From: Synanceia verrucosa
Lineage: Eukaryota > Chordata > Actinopteri > Perciformes > Synanceiidae
Direction: 5' to 3'
Length of the DNA: 64,000 bases
Assembly: GCA_029721515.1 (NCBI GenBank)
Contig: CM056565.1
Coordinates: 6,946,742 to 7,010,741, forward strand
The notes below the pieces were generated by a model. That model did not search any database. It saw only the letters and a program-made list of their open reading frames with translations, and was not told the origin of the DNA. Each line of letters begins with the position of its first letter. Positions within the stretch are counted from its first letter, which is position 1. Shown one piece after another: positions 12,390-25,400 of this stretch. Position numbers and translations under genes: made by a program.

Positions 12390-15300
12390 TCAGAGCAGGT
12401 CACAGAGGACCATGGCCACGCCGACAGCAGAGTCTGCATTTTGCCCGTACACCACAGGCTGAGGAAACACCTTCTCCACTTCCTGCCTCAGCACCTCATT
12501 GCGGGCAATAGCGCTCCCACTGCCCACAATCCTGCTGACTCCGGCCTGCTGGAGGCACTCGGCAGGCATCATGGAGGTGATGTTGTCCAGAACTCCACGG
12601 CAGATTGCTCTGGTAAGATGACCCAGAGAGAGATTGGTGGTGGAGATATTGGTCACCTGACCCAGACAGAGGGGGTTGTGTCTCTCTCCCAGGATAGTGG
12701 GACTGACCCTCAGGTCGCTCGTTTCCTGATTCAGGGCACAATGAATCAGCTTCTCGTACAAGCACGACTCACTCATCTGAGCACCTGTGAAGGATGAGGA
12801 AAAGAAACACTTTAAATGCCAATAATCTTTAAGTCATTTTGGCATCAGTTTACTGAGCTGCCAGTGATATTTAGTTTGTATTTCAGCTGGGGTTTAAATT
12901 GGGCCATGTATTTTATGACCACCTGCCTAATATTGTGCTGGTCCCCCTTTTGCTGCCAGAACAGCCCTGACCTCTGACCCCTGAAGGTTTATTCTGTGGT
13001 ATGTGACTCTTTTCTATCTTCAGCAGCATTAACTTCTCTGGTTTGTTGGATCAGACCACCAGGACCAGCCTTCACTCCCCACCTGCATCAGTGATCCTTG
13101 TCCTCTCATGACCCTGTCTCTGGTTCATCACTGGTCCTTCCTTGGACCACTTTTGATAGATCCTGACCACTGCAGACCAGGAACAGACCACCAGAGCTGC
13201 ACTTCTGGAGATGCTCTGATCCAGTCCTCTAGACATCACTGTTTGCTTCTTGATGTCAAACTCACTCAAATCCTGAAACATTTTTCGTGCTTCTAACATC
13301 AACTCTGAGGACTAAATGTTCATTTGATGTCTTGTGATGAAGAAATAATCAGTGTCATTCACTTCACCTGTCAGTGGTCATAATGTTATGCTTGATCAGA
13401 GTTTATTACAGTGGTGAACAGACACTACCACCCTTAGAACCACACTATTAGCGTGGCTAAAAATACCCACCAAGCTCTCTCATCCAGGAAGTGAGCATCT
13501 CCACAAAAGTAGCCATCACATTGCCTCCGTTGAGTGACGCTGCCACTGCCAAGTATGAGTTGCCAAAGTATGGGAAGTATGAGATGGAGGAGGTAGGCTG
13601 TGGGGAAGCTGGAGGTTTGAAGTCAGCTGGCATGGCAAAGGTCAGCTGGGCTGAGGTGCTTATGTTAAGAACTGTGAAAATTGTGGAAAAGATATAAACT
13701 TGTCACTTGATGCATAAGAACTAACGGCTCCAAACAAAACATGCAAGAAACACTGATGGCAGGATGACACTTTATCCATAATGCATTTGTTTTCTCTGTG
13801 TGATCAAAACGCAGTATTTACTGCTGTGTACTTTTAAGTCTTTGTATGGTTTTTTTAATTCAAATATGTTAAATTTTTCCAATGCTTTAATATTGTCCTC
13901 TTTGCAATTTTTAGCAGAAGGAATATAAAAGATGTGACATGCAGGATCCCTTCAATTGAAGTGCATGAATAGTGTACATGTAAATATGCTGCATTCATTG
14001 CACCAAGTGTAATCCTGATGTTCAGAGAAATGACTCAACTTCCTGTTTCACCTGCATCAGTTCTTGCACTCATGCAGGAGTACACAGAGCACTGGAAGTC
14101 TCCCAGGGCGGCCCCTACTGGCGTACCAGCGGGGATGCCATGCCAGTCAGAGCACGTCCGTCCTGCCAAACCACCAGACGGCACACACCGAGGAAGCAGG
14201 TGCAGAGGGAAGCCTGCACCCTTCAGACTAGAGCATGCACACACACACACACAAACACACAACCACAGTGGCTTGTTATGCAAGTTACTCTGCACAGTTC
14301 AGTACAAGCCTACAATGCCATTGTTAGTGATTTCCATTGAACACCAAGCATGCACAATCTACACAGAGCATATTTCATGCATTTAGTACTTGAACAGGAA
14401 GTTCTGCACTTTACATACATGTCTATATTCCACTGATTAGAGGAGGTGTTGAAGAAGCCCCAACTGGCTGCATTCTGGGGCGTCATCACACACCCGTCCA
14501 GACCACACAGCATGGACACCACGTAGTCATGGATGGTACCTGCAGCCGTGAAGTCCGCAAGGAACTCAGGCCTGTGACGAAAGCACACATCTGTAAGTTC
14601 ACCTTTCATATCACAAAACAAGCTCGGTGCTGGCTCTGCAAAAAAAAAAGGCATGTACTGACCTGTGTCTCATGTACCAGAAGACTGTTGCACAGCCAAA
14701 GCCTGTAGCTATGCTGAGATGTGAGTCTGGTTTTGGAAGTGAGGACAGGAAGTTGCTGCTGCAGCGCCCATCCTGCCAAGTGATCAGCTGACTGGTATCT
14801 CTGGTTGTGAAGAAATCCGTCTTGGACCAATCACAGCCTATGTGGTGCAAGAGACAAAGAGAAATACAGCAGATGACATAACATTTAAAATGGTTTTGGC
14901 TGATTACAAAAACACCCCAGTAACTTTTACTTAAATTCTGATAACAAACCTATTTTCATGTCAAGTTTTGGATGCAACCAGCAGGGGGCATAGTTTTGGG
15001 AGAGCAACCACGGACAAACCAAAGTCTGTGTCAAATGAGGAGTTATTAGTAACTGACAAAAGCCTGCAGTCTGGTTGAACATTGTGGGAACTGTTGTGCA
15101 AATCAAACTATGAATTCCCTGCAGTCCCTAAAGATAGACATTTCATTACTTGATCGATGACAATAAAAGTACATAGAGTAGAAAAAAGCAGAGATGACCT
15201 TTTGCTTTGACTATAACAACACATTATAGTTTACCACAGTTTATCACAGCACCATGTAGGCTCACCGCTCGTTGTTTTCCAAAATAAAAGCCCATGCATC

Positions 15301-15633
15301 TGTCCGGACAGCCCGATGCCGCTGACCTGCTGCAGCTTGTCTCTGGGCAGCAGTCCGATGCACCGGTTCAGGGTGTCTATGATCCGTCCTGTCTCCTGCT
15401 CTCTCGCCTGCACGACATGGACACGTATCCAGATCAAACCCGGTACAAACACACAGGTGTGGGCATTACTGAGCTGAGAGGTGAGCGCCACTCACCTTTA
15501 TCCCGCTTTGGTCGAAAACATCAGACGTGGTTGGCAGACTGTGACTCGCAGCCACAGATCTGGAGCCTTTTTCTAATAAAACAGCTTTAACTGACGTGGT
15601 GCCAATGTCTACACCCAGGATGTAGGCAGACAT
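12390..15633 (-). CDS. shpk: sedoheptulokinase, complete, 7 coding exons
   Basis: Exons in gene order: 15633-15496, 15407-15266, 14837-14663, 14571-14419, 14227-14052, 13671-13471, 12784-12390, all in frame with GT/AG, for 459 residues (human SHPK has 478). It is an FGGY-family sugar kinase that phosphorylates sedoheptulose to sedoheptulose 7-phosphate, feeding the non-oxidative pentose phosphate pathway in the cytosol. The N-terminal phosphate loop is GVDIGTTSVKA. SGQMHG and TWQDGRCSS follow, then the ALGDFQCSVYS block with the likely catalytic Asp, NISTSAQL, SLNGGN and the C-terminal VGSGSAIARN ATP-binding motif. The start is the first ATG and gives the family N-terminus directly. It lies tail-to-head with trpv1 as in other vertebrates. 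No defect was seen. It is very unlikely to be another FGGY kinase, because alignment with SHPK continues through every exon. Confidence 0.96.
12908..13395 (-). mobile_element. Tc1/mariner-like remnant
   Basis: Read on the minus strand, it begins ATAACATTATGACCACTGACAGG, and the other end reads TTTATGACCACCTGCC on the plus strand, so the two ends share a TATGACCAC-type inverted terminus. Between them is a short frame (13302-13072) with a helix-turn-helix-like stretch (SRSAALVVCSWSAVVRIYQKWSKEG) followed by QRQGHERTRITDAGGE, which resembles the DNA-binding part of a fish Tc1-like transposase. The catalytic region is missing. It lies in the shpk intron between exons 6 and 7. Confidence 0.6.
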
Positions 15634-15885
15634 AGCTGCTGATGAACCTGCTTTTTATTAGCTCCTCGCTGTGCCGCATCATTACGACACTACGAGCAAA
15701 GTCAACTTTGCTGCGTTCAGGATAAGGCAGAAAAACGGAATTTTAAATTTCTGAAATTACTCAATCATAAGCAAAGCTCCAGGGTTCAACATCACGAGTG
15801 TGTCTGGACCGTAGATTGTATAAGCATATATATATAATATAAAAATAGTGCACTATCGTGATGTCATCCGCCATTGTTCACAAAA

Positions 15886-16952
15886 CCAGTCAGCAGGGGG
15901 CGATACTGGTGGTTTCAAAAAGAAATCTGTATTGAAGTCTATGGGAAAATGACCCTTTCCTCCCCTGGTGCATTACAGTATAAACAGTGTAAACATGAGT
16001 TTATGGTCTGAGCCTCTTATAATACAACATTATGTACATTTACTGAAATATGGTCAAATATATGGTTAAAAAAAAAAAAAAAAGAGGTGCTTTGGGGCGT
16101 GGCTACCGTGTGATTGACAGGTCTTTGCTGTCACTCACAGCCTGAAGAGGAGCAGCACTGATGGTCTGAGCTCATGTTTCCTTCATCTGAGGAGTCACTA
16201 GCACCATTTTCCATAGGTATGTTGTGAGCCACAGTCAGTTATGTTACATGAATTACTAAGGCTCATAGCTAACCAAGCTAGCTCGCTGATGCTAGCGTTA
16301 GCTGATAACATAGCGGTAGCTATGCTAATGGTGTAATGTATGTCTCTGTCCCTCTTCCCGTTTGTGAAGAACTGCTCCTCCTCAAAGTAGTGTTACTGTA
16401 CGTTGTGACATTTGTTCCCATTTACTTTTTTTAAATCGGGCTTTGAGTGAAGAACGAACATTACCATCACATTAACACATGCAACACAGTTCAGCAGCCT
16501 GGGAACAGTACCGGTATCGTTAACATAGCAACCGCTATGTTATTAGCTAATGCTAGAACCAGTGAGCTATTTTGGTTAACGATAAGCCTCCATAATTCAC
16601 GTGAACTGTGATATTAACTGAAATGCTAATTGTGAAATGCTAACTAACAGCTAAACGGTGCCACTGACTCCTCAGATGAAGGAAACTCAGAGCGTCAGCG
16701 CTGCTCCTCTTCACGATGTAATGACAGCAGAGACCTGTAGCCATGCCCCAAAGCATCTCCTGCTTTATGCTTTTTCACCATATATTTGACCATAACTCAG
16801 TAACACATGCTGTATTATAAGATATAATCATTATAATTATTCAAACCGTAGACTCATGTTTACAATGTTTACAGAAGTAATACACCAGGGAGAAAAGGGT
16901 CAATACAGACAGATTTCTCTTTGAAACCACCAGTATCGCCCCCTGCTGGTTG
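15886..16952. repeat. large foldback element with about 430-base arms
   Basis: The left arm (about 15886-16325) and right arm (about 16521-16952) are imperfect reverse complements. The outer ends are CAGCAGGGGGCGATACTGG at the left and CCAGTATCGCCCCCTGCTG at the right. The inner parts match through GGGGCGTGGCTAC, TTCATCTGAGGAGTCA and ACATAGCGGT. The central loop is about 195 bases. No transposase is seen. A short solo match to the end (CAACCAGCAGGGGGC, near 14978) lies in the neighbouring shpk intron, so this terminus is dispersed in the genome. Confidence 0.75.
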
Positions 16953-17025
16953 GATGCAAGTTTAGTTACTTCTGTGTGGCTTCATTGAACAGACTCTAGT
17001 GTTGTCCACTGGTCTGCATGTAACA

Positions 17026-17477
17026 TTAACTCTTTGAATGCCATTGACATATATGTACATACATACACACATATATACATATGTCAAAGTGTTTTTTCGG
17101 TGGCTGGCACAAGGGGGCACTCTCACGACCTTGTGAGTAATTTGGGATTTTTTGGGATATGTAGTCTGAACTTAGAGAGACGTTAGATCAAAGCCATAGA
17201 GATCGAAGCAGGAAGTGAAGACATCACGATCAGAGACCGTAACATTCTGTACTAGAAAATAAGTGATGTTGAAACTATCCTCTACTTCAGATAAAACAAG
17301 ACTGGAACAAGGTGCAAACAAACATTTTTCTCCATGATGAAATAGAAAGTGTCTTCTTTCATTTGAACAAGTCAGTGTTTTCAGAGTCATAGTACATGAA
17401 AGATGAGTCAAAATGGCCAAAAGCACTGGCACAAGCCACTTTTGGTTTTATAATAGGGCTGGCACTGAATGAGCTAA
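17026..17477. mobile_element. possible TTAA-type MITE
   Basis: The left edge TTAACTCTTTGAATGCCA and the reverse complement of the right edge TTAGCTCATTCAGTGCCA match at 14 of 18 positions, and the left edge begins with TTAA, the piggyBac target. The interior has no coding capacity. The right flank reads CTAA rather than TTAA, so the call is weak. Confidence 0.4.
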
Positions 17478-18370
17478 CGCGAAGAGGAGAGGGATGAGGT
17501 GGATTTACCACCAGCAGAATAATCTCTGCATTTCATTCGGGTGGACCAGAGCCAGGACTGTAGTCTATGGCTTGTGGCAGGCCTGTCATGTACACTGGCT
17601 CACTGTACCAACACAACTGAATGTAAATTTCTCATTACTCATACGTGTTCTTCCAGTTTGTGACAAGGCAACATATTTTCTGTGGGAACAGTCGAGTGTC
17701 TTTCTGGAGGATCATACTTTGCTGTTTATTGATTTTATGGTATTATGAGATCTAGGGGCAAACAATAGAAGAATCAAGCTGTATTTTGCCCTGAATAAAA
17801 TGTTGTTACCCATACCACAGCTAACATATGCCAACGGAAATATGGCAGAAATTTCGACACATTCACTGCAACAATATTTGTAATTATATTAGTATGTTGG
17901 TATGTTGGTGCTTGACGTATAAACCTATAAACACAGTGCAGAGATAAGAACTGAAAGATAGTAAAATTACTTAATAAATATGGGGTGCAAAAACTGTAAT
18001 TCTGTGATGAAACACCCCTGTTTTTATTTATTTTAGCTTTGATTGATCTGTTGGGTGGGGTTGTGAGACACTTAGCTGTTTCAGCAGCAGAGTTGGGCAA
18101 AAAGAGCAGATTTAGCAGACAGTGGTGTGGTCTGCCCTCGTTTCCAAAAAAAATAAACTAGTGTTATATTGAATATATTTTCTTGTTACTATATTGAATA
18201 TATCTCTATGACTTTGTCTGCCTTATGTTTGTATTTCTCTACTTCAGGTCACATTGCTGACTGTATGTTCTTAGTTAATCACAATGAATAGCTGATTTAA
18301 GATTTGATAATGTGATGACAGGATGTTCTTAATCTGGCAGGTTGGTTTGTCACAGTAGACACACAGCTGA

Positions 18371-18371
<1 letters not shown>

Positions 18372-18434
<63 letters not shown>

Positions 18435-18452
18435 GACACACACACACACACA
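18372..18452 (+). repeat. (CA)n microsatellite
   Basis: About 40 dinucleotide units with short interruptions (CT, GA) near the right end. Likely polymorphic. Confidence 0.97.
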
Positions 18453-19129
18453 GTGCAGCACATTTCAAGATAACACGTGAGCAGTGGTTGGCCTGCTTAC
18501 ATTGATGTTAACTGGTCTAAGTCCAAAGTCTGTACAGGACAGAAGATATATGTGAACTGAACTCAGGAATCAGGGCTCTCTATAGCTGACATCCTGCCTG
18601 ACCTCTGTCATTCAGAGCCCAGCGCTGCCATACTTTACCAGTGACCTGAAGAAATATTTGTGAACTGCTTTTTTTAACAGATTTCTCCAGTGTGTGTTTT
18701 TGGGCTTCCAACTAAAGAATTGGGCTAACATTAGTGTTACCAATACATTTCATTAGGGACCTCTCTGGACCCCTGTCAAACAGGCCGATAGAAACCATGC
18801 TGATACGTAGCAGCGCATTTGTAGTGTTTATACGGTTATTCGGGGTGTTTTCTAGTGAGTACAGGTATATACCTGCTTATCACGTGGGCTACACCACACC
18901 CACGTACAGAAAAACTGGAGGTATTTCCTGTGATATTTTCACCTCTGGAAGAAAAATCGCAATTTCCTACTATTTTATGTGCAGGGAACGCACCATAACG
19001 TCTCCCCAGTTTGATCATTGCGCTGTTCCCACAATGCACTGCTGCGAAGTAACATGGCTGACAGTTGTCTATGAATGTCGTCCAAACGAGAATGAATGTG
19101 CTGTTTTCTGCTCTATCAGCTGACATTCT

Positions 19130-19212
19130 TCTAAAACAATCTGTTATCTAAGTTTGTATACGCTTTTGTAATCGTACCGTGAGGAGCCAACGAGTCCCAG
19201 CGTTTGATTCCG
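19130..19212 (+). promoter_or_regulatory. possible emc6 noncoding first exon and upstream region
   Basis: A good 5' splice site (ATTCCG then GTGAGAATC) ends an exon at 19212, and an acceptor (TTGAAACAG) at about 20351 precedes the emc6 start codon. The left boundary is arbitrary. The 18730-19130 interval holds plus and minus frames without family signatures. Confidence 0.35.
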
Positions 19213-20385
19213 GTGAGAATCTATCATCGGTTACAGTTGGCAAGCAGCTTAGACAACTGCTAATGGTAGCTAGCCTGTTAGCATCATAGGTTTCCCAGTT
19301 TAGTGTAGTATCGCGTTTAGTTTACCAATTAGGAATTGATGATATGGATCTCGACTGTATTTGTCCTTTTCTGGTGTTACACTTAATGTAAAATTTTAAA
19401 ATAAAGTAACGTTATTAGCTAACGTTAGCTACAGTACTTTGTATTATCGTCGTTACTAACCACCTGAGTTATCATCGCCCAGGTTTCATTGACCCCATTG
19501 TTTTTATCTTTTGTACTGGTATGTATCGAGACCACTGTTATTGTCATTTGCTTTTGTCCTCATGAAGGTTGACCTGTTAAAATGTCTCATGAATGTTTTA
19601 CGATGAACTATTGACATCTGTAAGGCCTGTACACACGAGGTTTTCCAGTTTAACAATGGTGTTGATTTTCAGGAGTAGAATAGACAGTAAGGTCCTTAAA
19701 GAAGTCAAAGTAATAAGATCCTGTGAAAACACTCAAGTCTGATATTACAAATTATATTAAATTTATCATACTGACGTGTTATCATCAAATGACCGAAGTA
19801 GTCATTATTGGGTATGCAACTAACATGGGTGGTCAATATGTTCCTTTCTCATTAATCATCAGTTATTATTTTGATCTGAAAATGGTGAAAGTGTTTCACA
19901 AAGCCCAAGATTAAAAATATATGGTTTACTGTTAAAGAGAAGTAAAGAAACAAGAAAACATTAACATTGAAGAAGCTGGAATCGGGGATTTTTTTCGAGT
20001 TTTTCGCAATAAATGATTTAAACCGATTAATCTATTTTTGAAACGTTCGTTTTTGATTGTTGATAACCAATCAACTGTAATTTTACAGCTCTAGTCATTG
20101 TGCAGCAGAATGCCATCTGTCAGTATGTCATTGCATTATTACTATATATACGGTAAGGTATAGCATCTTTTTTTTTTTGGTGCAGCTAGTTGAGTTGGGG
20201 TTGAATTTTTTTTTTTTTTTTTTTTTTTTAATAAATGTTATTTAATGTATCTAAAATCTTGAGCCAAGTAATGAGTCTCCATGTCTGAATTAAATGTAGT
20301 AGACTAAAAATAAGGGTTATAATGTTTCTGTCTGAATTTCTCTTGAAACAGGAGCCCCCTCCTGTGATAGCTGACCAGAGCTGAG

Positions 20386-20718
20386 ATGGCGGGAGTTGTA
20401 GCTAAGCGTGAAGGACCACAGTTCATCAGCGAAGTAGCCGTGAGGGGAAACGCCGCCGTGCTGGACTACTGCCGCACCTCTGTGTCCGCTCTGTCCGGAG
20501 CAACAGCCGGCATCCTTGGGCTGACTGGACTATATGGTTTCATTTTTTATTTCCTCTCATCTTTCCTCCTCTCTCTGTTGCTCATTCTCAAGGCCGGACG
20601 GCGGTGGAACAAATGCTTTAAATCACGGAGGCTTCTCTTCACCGGAGGCCTTGTTGGAGGTCTTTTCACTTACGTCCTGTTCTGGACTTTCCTCTATGGA
20701 ATGGTACATGTGTACTAA
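20386..20718 (+). CDS. emc6: ER membrane protein complex subunit 6
   Basis: One uninterrupted coding exon encodes 110 residues, the same length as human EMC6 and close to identical by eye (VVAKREGPQFISE, VRGNAAVLDYCRTS, then LSGATAGILGLTGLYGF). EMC6 is a core membrane subunit of the ER membrane protein complex, which inserts tail-anchored and multi-pass proteins into the ER membrane. Three hydrophobic segments are visible: about residues 29-50 (SGATAGILGLTGLYGFIFYF), 52-67 (FLLSLLLILK) and 86-107 (GGLVGGLFTYVLFWTFLYGM). The start codon sits just after a splice acceptor near 20351, so the coding region is a single exon behind a 5' UTR intron. It is convergent with p2rx5, as in mammals. Candidate AATAAA signals occur at 21043-21048 and 21111-21116. 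Confidence 0.98.
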   Translation: MAGVVAKREGPQFISEVAVRGNAAVLDYCRTSVSALSGATAGILGLTGLYGFIFYFLSSFLLSLLLILKAGRRWNKCFKSRRLLFTGGLVGGLFTYVLFWTFLYGMVHVY

Positions 20719-22418
20719 AATGATATACCCTACACCCTGAATTAGTCCTATCTAATGCAACATTAACCAAAATAATGTCTGCCCTGCTGTCATTAGTAAA
20801 GACTTCTTCCATGATGAACAGTTGATTAAACAGAGGATGTGTCAGTAATTATAATGTGTAGAACATTTTTCTCTTCCTGCTCTACACTTAGCAGTGACTA
20901 TTCATCCTCTAACTCCTATCATCCAAGCCAGTTATCATGTAGGTTGTAGTTTAACATAAATCAAAAAAGATGAATCTCCTGTAAGCACATTACGGTTCTT
21001 GTATATCATGGTTAAATTCTAACAAATCTGATTACTTGTTGAAATAAATACTTCTTACTTACACATTGTTCAGTTTGTCTTGCAGGCAGTGTCATTTGTT
21101 GACATCACAAAATAAACGTGACAAGTAACATTTGTTTCCAGTCAGAAAGACCATTCAATAAATGGGAAGTGGAAGAACAAACAAGAATGAGTCCATGCAC
21201 GTCAGTGTCTTGCACTATTCATTTACAATCAGCCAGTACATCAGACTGCTTTCCACAGTTTCACAAGTGAATTACACTATGGATAAGATTGTGTTTTAAG
21301 CCATTTAATGCTTGATGTCCTCGACCTTCAGCAGGAAACACATCAGCAGTGCTTTAACCGTACACTCCTGCATCTGATTGAAATGCCAACAATTAAGACC
21401 GTTCACATTTTCATACATATTGCTCCACAGTGCAGTCCTTTAAAAACTCTTTTCTCTTGATTCCATGCTTACAAGATAATTCAGTAGGTATTTTGCAGAT
21501 TGAATTAGCAGAAATATTTATACAGTTTACTAGTTTTATTATGTCTATGTATTATGATTGATTTAATTCAATCTGTTAGAGTCATAATGTTTTTGTTTTT
21601 TTACTGTATAAGATTTATTTTGAGTATTTGAAATATTGTTTCTTATTTGGTAATGTTAATTCTTAGATTTAATTATATATTAACTTATGCATGACACAGG
21701 AATGAGTCAATCTCCTGTATAGATGTTTTGTACCTGTAATTTCAACATTTTGATGTAGTAAACTGTTGAAAGCTTGAAAGAAGTCTTGCGTCATTGACTT
21801 AAGCTCAAGGAACTGGTCCTAAAAACAAAATTAGAAGAAACTGCACCTACACTGTCCTACATTTGAGGTTTGTTACTCTGTCACGTCTGGTGTTTTTGTT
21901 GTGATTTTTAAACTTAGTCCAGAAATATAAACTAAGATCCATCATATATTACACAAAGTGGAAAGTATGCTTAAATAGTCTGATCAACAGCCAATTAAGC
22001 TATTAAGTATTGATTTTATGACACTTTAAGACAATTATTTGCATAAAGAAATAATATGCAAAGTATTTTGCCATTCACTTTCAGTCTTAAATGACTCATT
22101 TTAGGCTAATTGTATCGGCATTACCACAGTACTTGTATATCATCATTATTTATGTATTTGTTGAAATCTTCCACATCCTTTGGACCCTGACCCAATGAAA
22201 ACCCTCTTTCAGTATGTTTCTACATCGGCTTCCTGGCCTTCATGCACAGTATGGAACATAAACATTTTTCTGGACCATCACATCCTTTAGTCAGGACAAG
22301 CATCACCCAAGTTATTGGCAGCAGTCACGCCAGTAGGTGAGAAGCGGACATCAGCCCATCTTTTGGTTCCACCTATCACAGGCCACTGCAGGTGATCTCT
22401 CTTGATCTGCCTGAAAAC
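20719..22418. other. 3' flanks of convergent emc6 and p2rx5
   Basis: AT-rich noncoding DNA. It should contain the emc6 3' UTR from the left and the p2rx5 3' UTR from the right. For p2rx5, TTTATT at about 21536-21541 is a possible minus-strand AATAAA. No repeat or gene was recognised. Confidence 0.6.
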
Positions 22419-25400
22419 TTAATTGTATGGAGAAAAGGTGATGTGATGCTTTGGCCCTGCACCCTGGGGAGAGATGATTGCAGAGTATCGCTGTCCTGTG
22501 TTGCGTGGAATGGTGGGACCTCGTTTGTCCACAGGCAGCTGGCTCTCTGCAGTGGCTTCAGGTTCCTCTCTCTTTTCAGTGGAGTTGTTGGCTTCTTTCT
22601 CTGCAGCTGCTTTCCTGGCTCGCCTTTCCCGGTGTCCTGTCTTCCCATCCTTTGGTTTGGTCCGGTCTTTCCTGTGTGAGAGATGTGCCAATAACTGTGA
22701 TCAATGCTTAACAATGGCCTATTTAAAGACTGCTGTGTCAATCCAGTAGGCCATACTTGAAGTTGATGATTTCAAACTTCCTCTCTCGGTAGAAGGAGCT
22801 TGTGTTCATCATGTACAGGAGTATCATATCACATGCGAAGGCTCCCTGAAAGAAAAATAATAACTTTGACCAATGGAGTCCCTAATTATCCACTACCAGA
22901 TCAAAATAAGATTTTGGTTCATTACTCACAGCACCCAGCAGGGCAACACCAGAACCAATGGCAATTAATGTGGGAACTATATTGAATTTCCCAGCCTGTA
23001 AAACAATAAGAGGCACTCACTGCAAATATTAATGGGATCACATACTTCTCTTAGGAAAAAAAACAGATTGTATCGCCACTGTACCTGGCCATTGACCATT
23101 ATATCAAAGCGAATCCCATACACTTTATACAAAGTGCGAAAGGTTTCGCCATATTGATCCTTGTAATACCTGGCGAATCTGTGGGGTCATAGATGAAACC
23201 GGTTAGACACCATAAACAGAGAGGAGGCATTGGGCTGCCACATATGTTTCTTGGTGAATGCCTGCAGGAACATACCTGAAGTTGTATCCTGATGTGACAG
23301 AGTTGTTCACTTTCATGTCTAGACGGGTGAAGCTGTACTTTGGGTTACACTGTGAAGAGTCCTTATCCAGGTCACAGTTCCACTCTATAAGAATACCAAC
23401 AGACCCACCCTGGTGGAATACAACAGTGACTTTAAGAAGATTAAAGCACCCTCACACGTGTTAATGCAGCTTTGTTTGTTTCCTTCATATTGTCAACTCT
23501 AGTCTGTGTCTTGTTTCCCTTCAATAAAGGGACACAATGGGATGTTTTTCGAGATGATTAGACCTATAATCAGATTGAAGGTGGGTGGAGCTATGATGGG
23601 AAATATGTGATGTCACCAGGCTATATAAATCAATAACAGAATGCCTTTTACAAAAAAATGACCTTTTCACAGTACAGGTTGCCAATAACATAAATAATTG
23701 CTCCTTTCCAGTGTGACATGCATTCTATTGTCTCAAGAAATGTATTTAGATAATTATTTAACTTGAAGATTAATTCTTGACTTTGGAAATTTGACTGATA
23801 AAAGAGTTTTCTCAGTGCTTATGAAAATGGTTTAGTTGCCGTCACGTGGCTTAGGTGTGGAAATGTTATTTTTTTTATTCTGTTTTTATTTATACTGACA
23901 TACCTGTTAGTGATGACTACTAACAGAGCAAAGTAATACTACTAATGCAAGAGGTGCCTGAAAGCTCTGGAAATGACCTTATGGAGTTTCTGTACTGTGT
24001 CAGCTTATTAGCTTGCAGTGAAGCAGACCATCCCCTTAGAAAGCCATTCAAATGGTCTTAATTTCATGGAAATGTCTGTTACTGGATATCAGTGGGAAGT
24101 GGAGAGTGAGACAGGGATGGGTGACAAATGCCATCTGCAGAATGTAGTCTGAGGATGCTGCAGATGTGGAACAGTTTTTCCTCTTTCAGTTTTCCATCCC
24201 CACAATCTCCAGAAGAAATCTATCACCATAGTGTGATGACAATAAATTGTTTTTGTTCTGATTAGGGTTAGGGTTCGGGCTCAGTAATCAATCAGTAGTC
24301 AATAATGGGCCGGAAGCATCTCTGCAGATCCATCACACCCTGGACATAACCTGTTCCACCTCCTCCCTTCTGGTAGGCAGAAACACAGAAATCTGCAGGC
24401 TAAAACAAGCAGACCCAGGGTCAGTTTTCTGTCAGTCACAGTGTCAGGAAAAATCCCTGTGGAATTATATCCAGTTGTATATACTCTGTATATCACAGTC
24501 ATTTCCACCTGTTTATAACATATCCATTAAAAAATATATATCTTCATGTATCATTTGCACTTTTTTATGGTGATAACAGGTAACTGCAGGGTCATGGTGC
24601 CACTTGTGAAAACTCACAGCATAGTGTATATATCATGTTAATACACACGATTTAAATTAAAATGTTCAAGATTATTACTTTAATAATTGCTGTTTTTCTA
24701 GTTTAACAGGGAACACAACTGGGTTTCTACAGTGAATATTGCAGTCAGAAGCAGCTAAAATGAACTTCAATCATTCATAAATATGATGGTTTATTATCTA
24801 ATGACTGTGAGGAAGTCAGGAACTGAACTCACTCCCACACGCAGTCGTCTTAACTGACACATCATAACACTTTGTACCTTAACAGCCATGTTCTGGAAGT
24901 CATTTCCAGTCCAGCTGACCAGATCTCCAAGGCGGAAGATGGGGCAGTAAGGGTGGCTCTCTCTGTCGTAGGAACATCTTTTCAGGTAGCTGTCATTAGA
25001 GGCTTCAAGGACGTTGGACCTAAGGAGTCAAAACAGCAATATGACACAGGAAAAACACTTAATCCTACCTCTGAAGTTAAAAGTTTGAGTTAATGGTGGC
25101 AGACGAAGTAAAGGGTTAAGACCCACCTGGTCCTGCCTATCAGAGTCACAGAGCCCTCTCAACTTCTCATATCGGCATATTTGACCTTTCAGTCTTTACA
25201 TTAGTCACCATAACTGCTTCACCTTAGAGAGCTCTTGCGCTGTATTTTATGATGTCTTACTTGGAGGTTAATACCATTATTTCTGACTGAACTGTGAGCT
25301 TAGTAAGTCTTCTTCTACACACCTGGCAGCAGCAGCAGTGTATACAGTATGTGCATGTCAGTCATTCTCCTCCATTATGTCCTCTAGCTCTCAGCACATT

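Larger units (their letters stand above)
15634..18730. other. intergenic region between shpk and emc6, no gene seen
   Basis: This is where mammals carry CTNS and TAX1BP3, but no frame resembling cystinosin or a PDZ protein is visible. It holds the shpk upstream region, a large foldback element (15886-16952), a possible TTAA-type MITE (17026-17477) and a CA microsatellite (about 18372-18452). Reading frames such as 17774-18100 (minus) have no family signature. Confidence 0.65.

Noticed and set aside
18734..19123. 129-codon frame upstream of emc6
   Set aside because: No family signature, low-complexity flanks and an equal antisense frame (18836-19126).
22740..22845. p2rx5 ending with a short tail at a stop just after exon 11
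   Set aside because: Reading through gives only YGLLD and a stop. The AAGTATGG donor spliced to the 22671 acceptor keeps frame and adds a typical basic tail; the read-through form may be a minor alternative.
24255..24275. Interstitial telomeric repeat (GGGTTAGGGTT)
   Set aside because: Only two units inside a LINE remnant; chance or a LINE feature rather than telomere.
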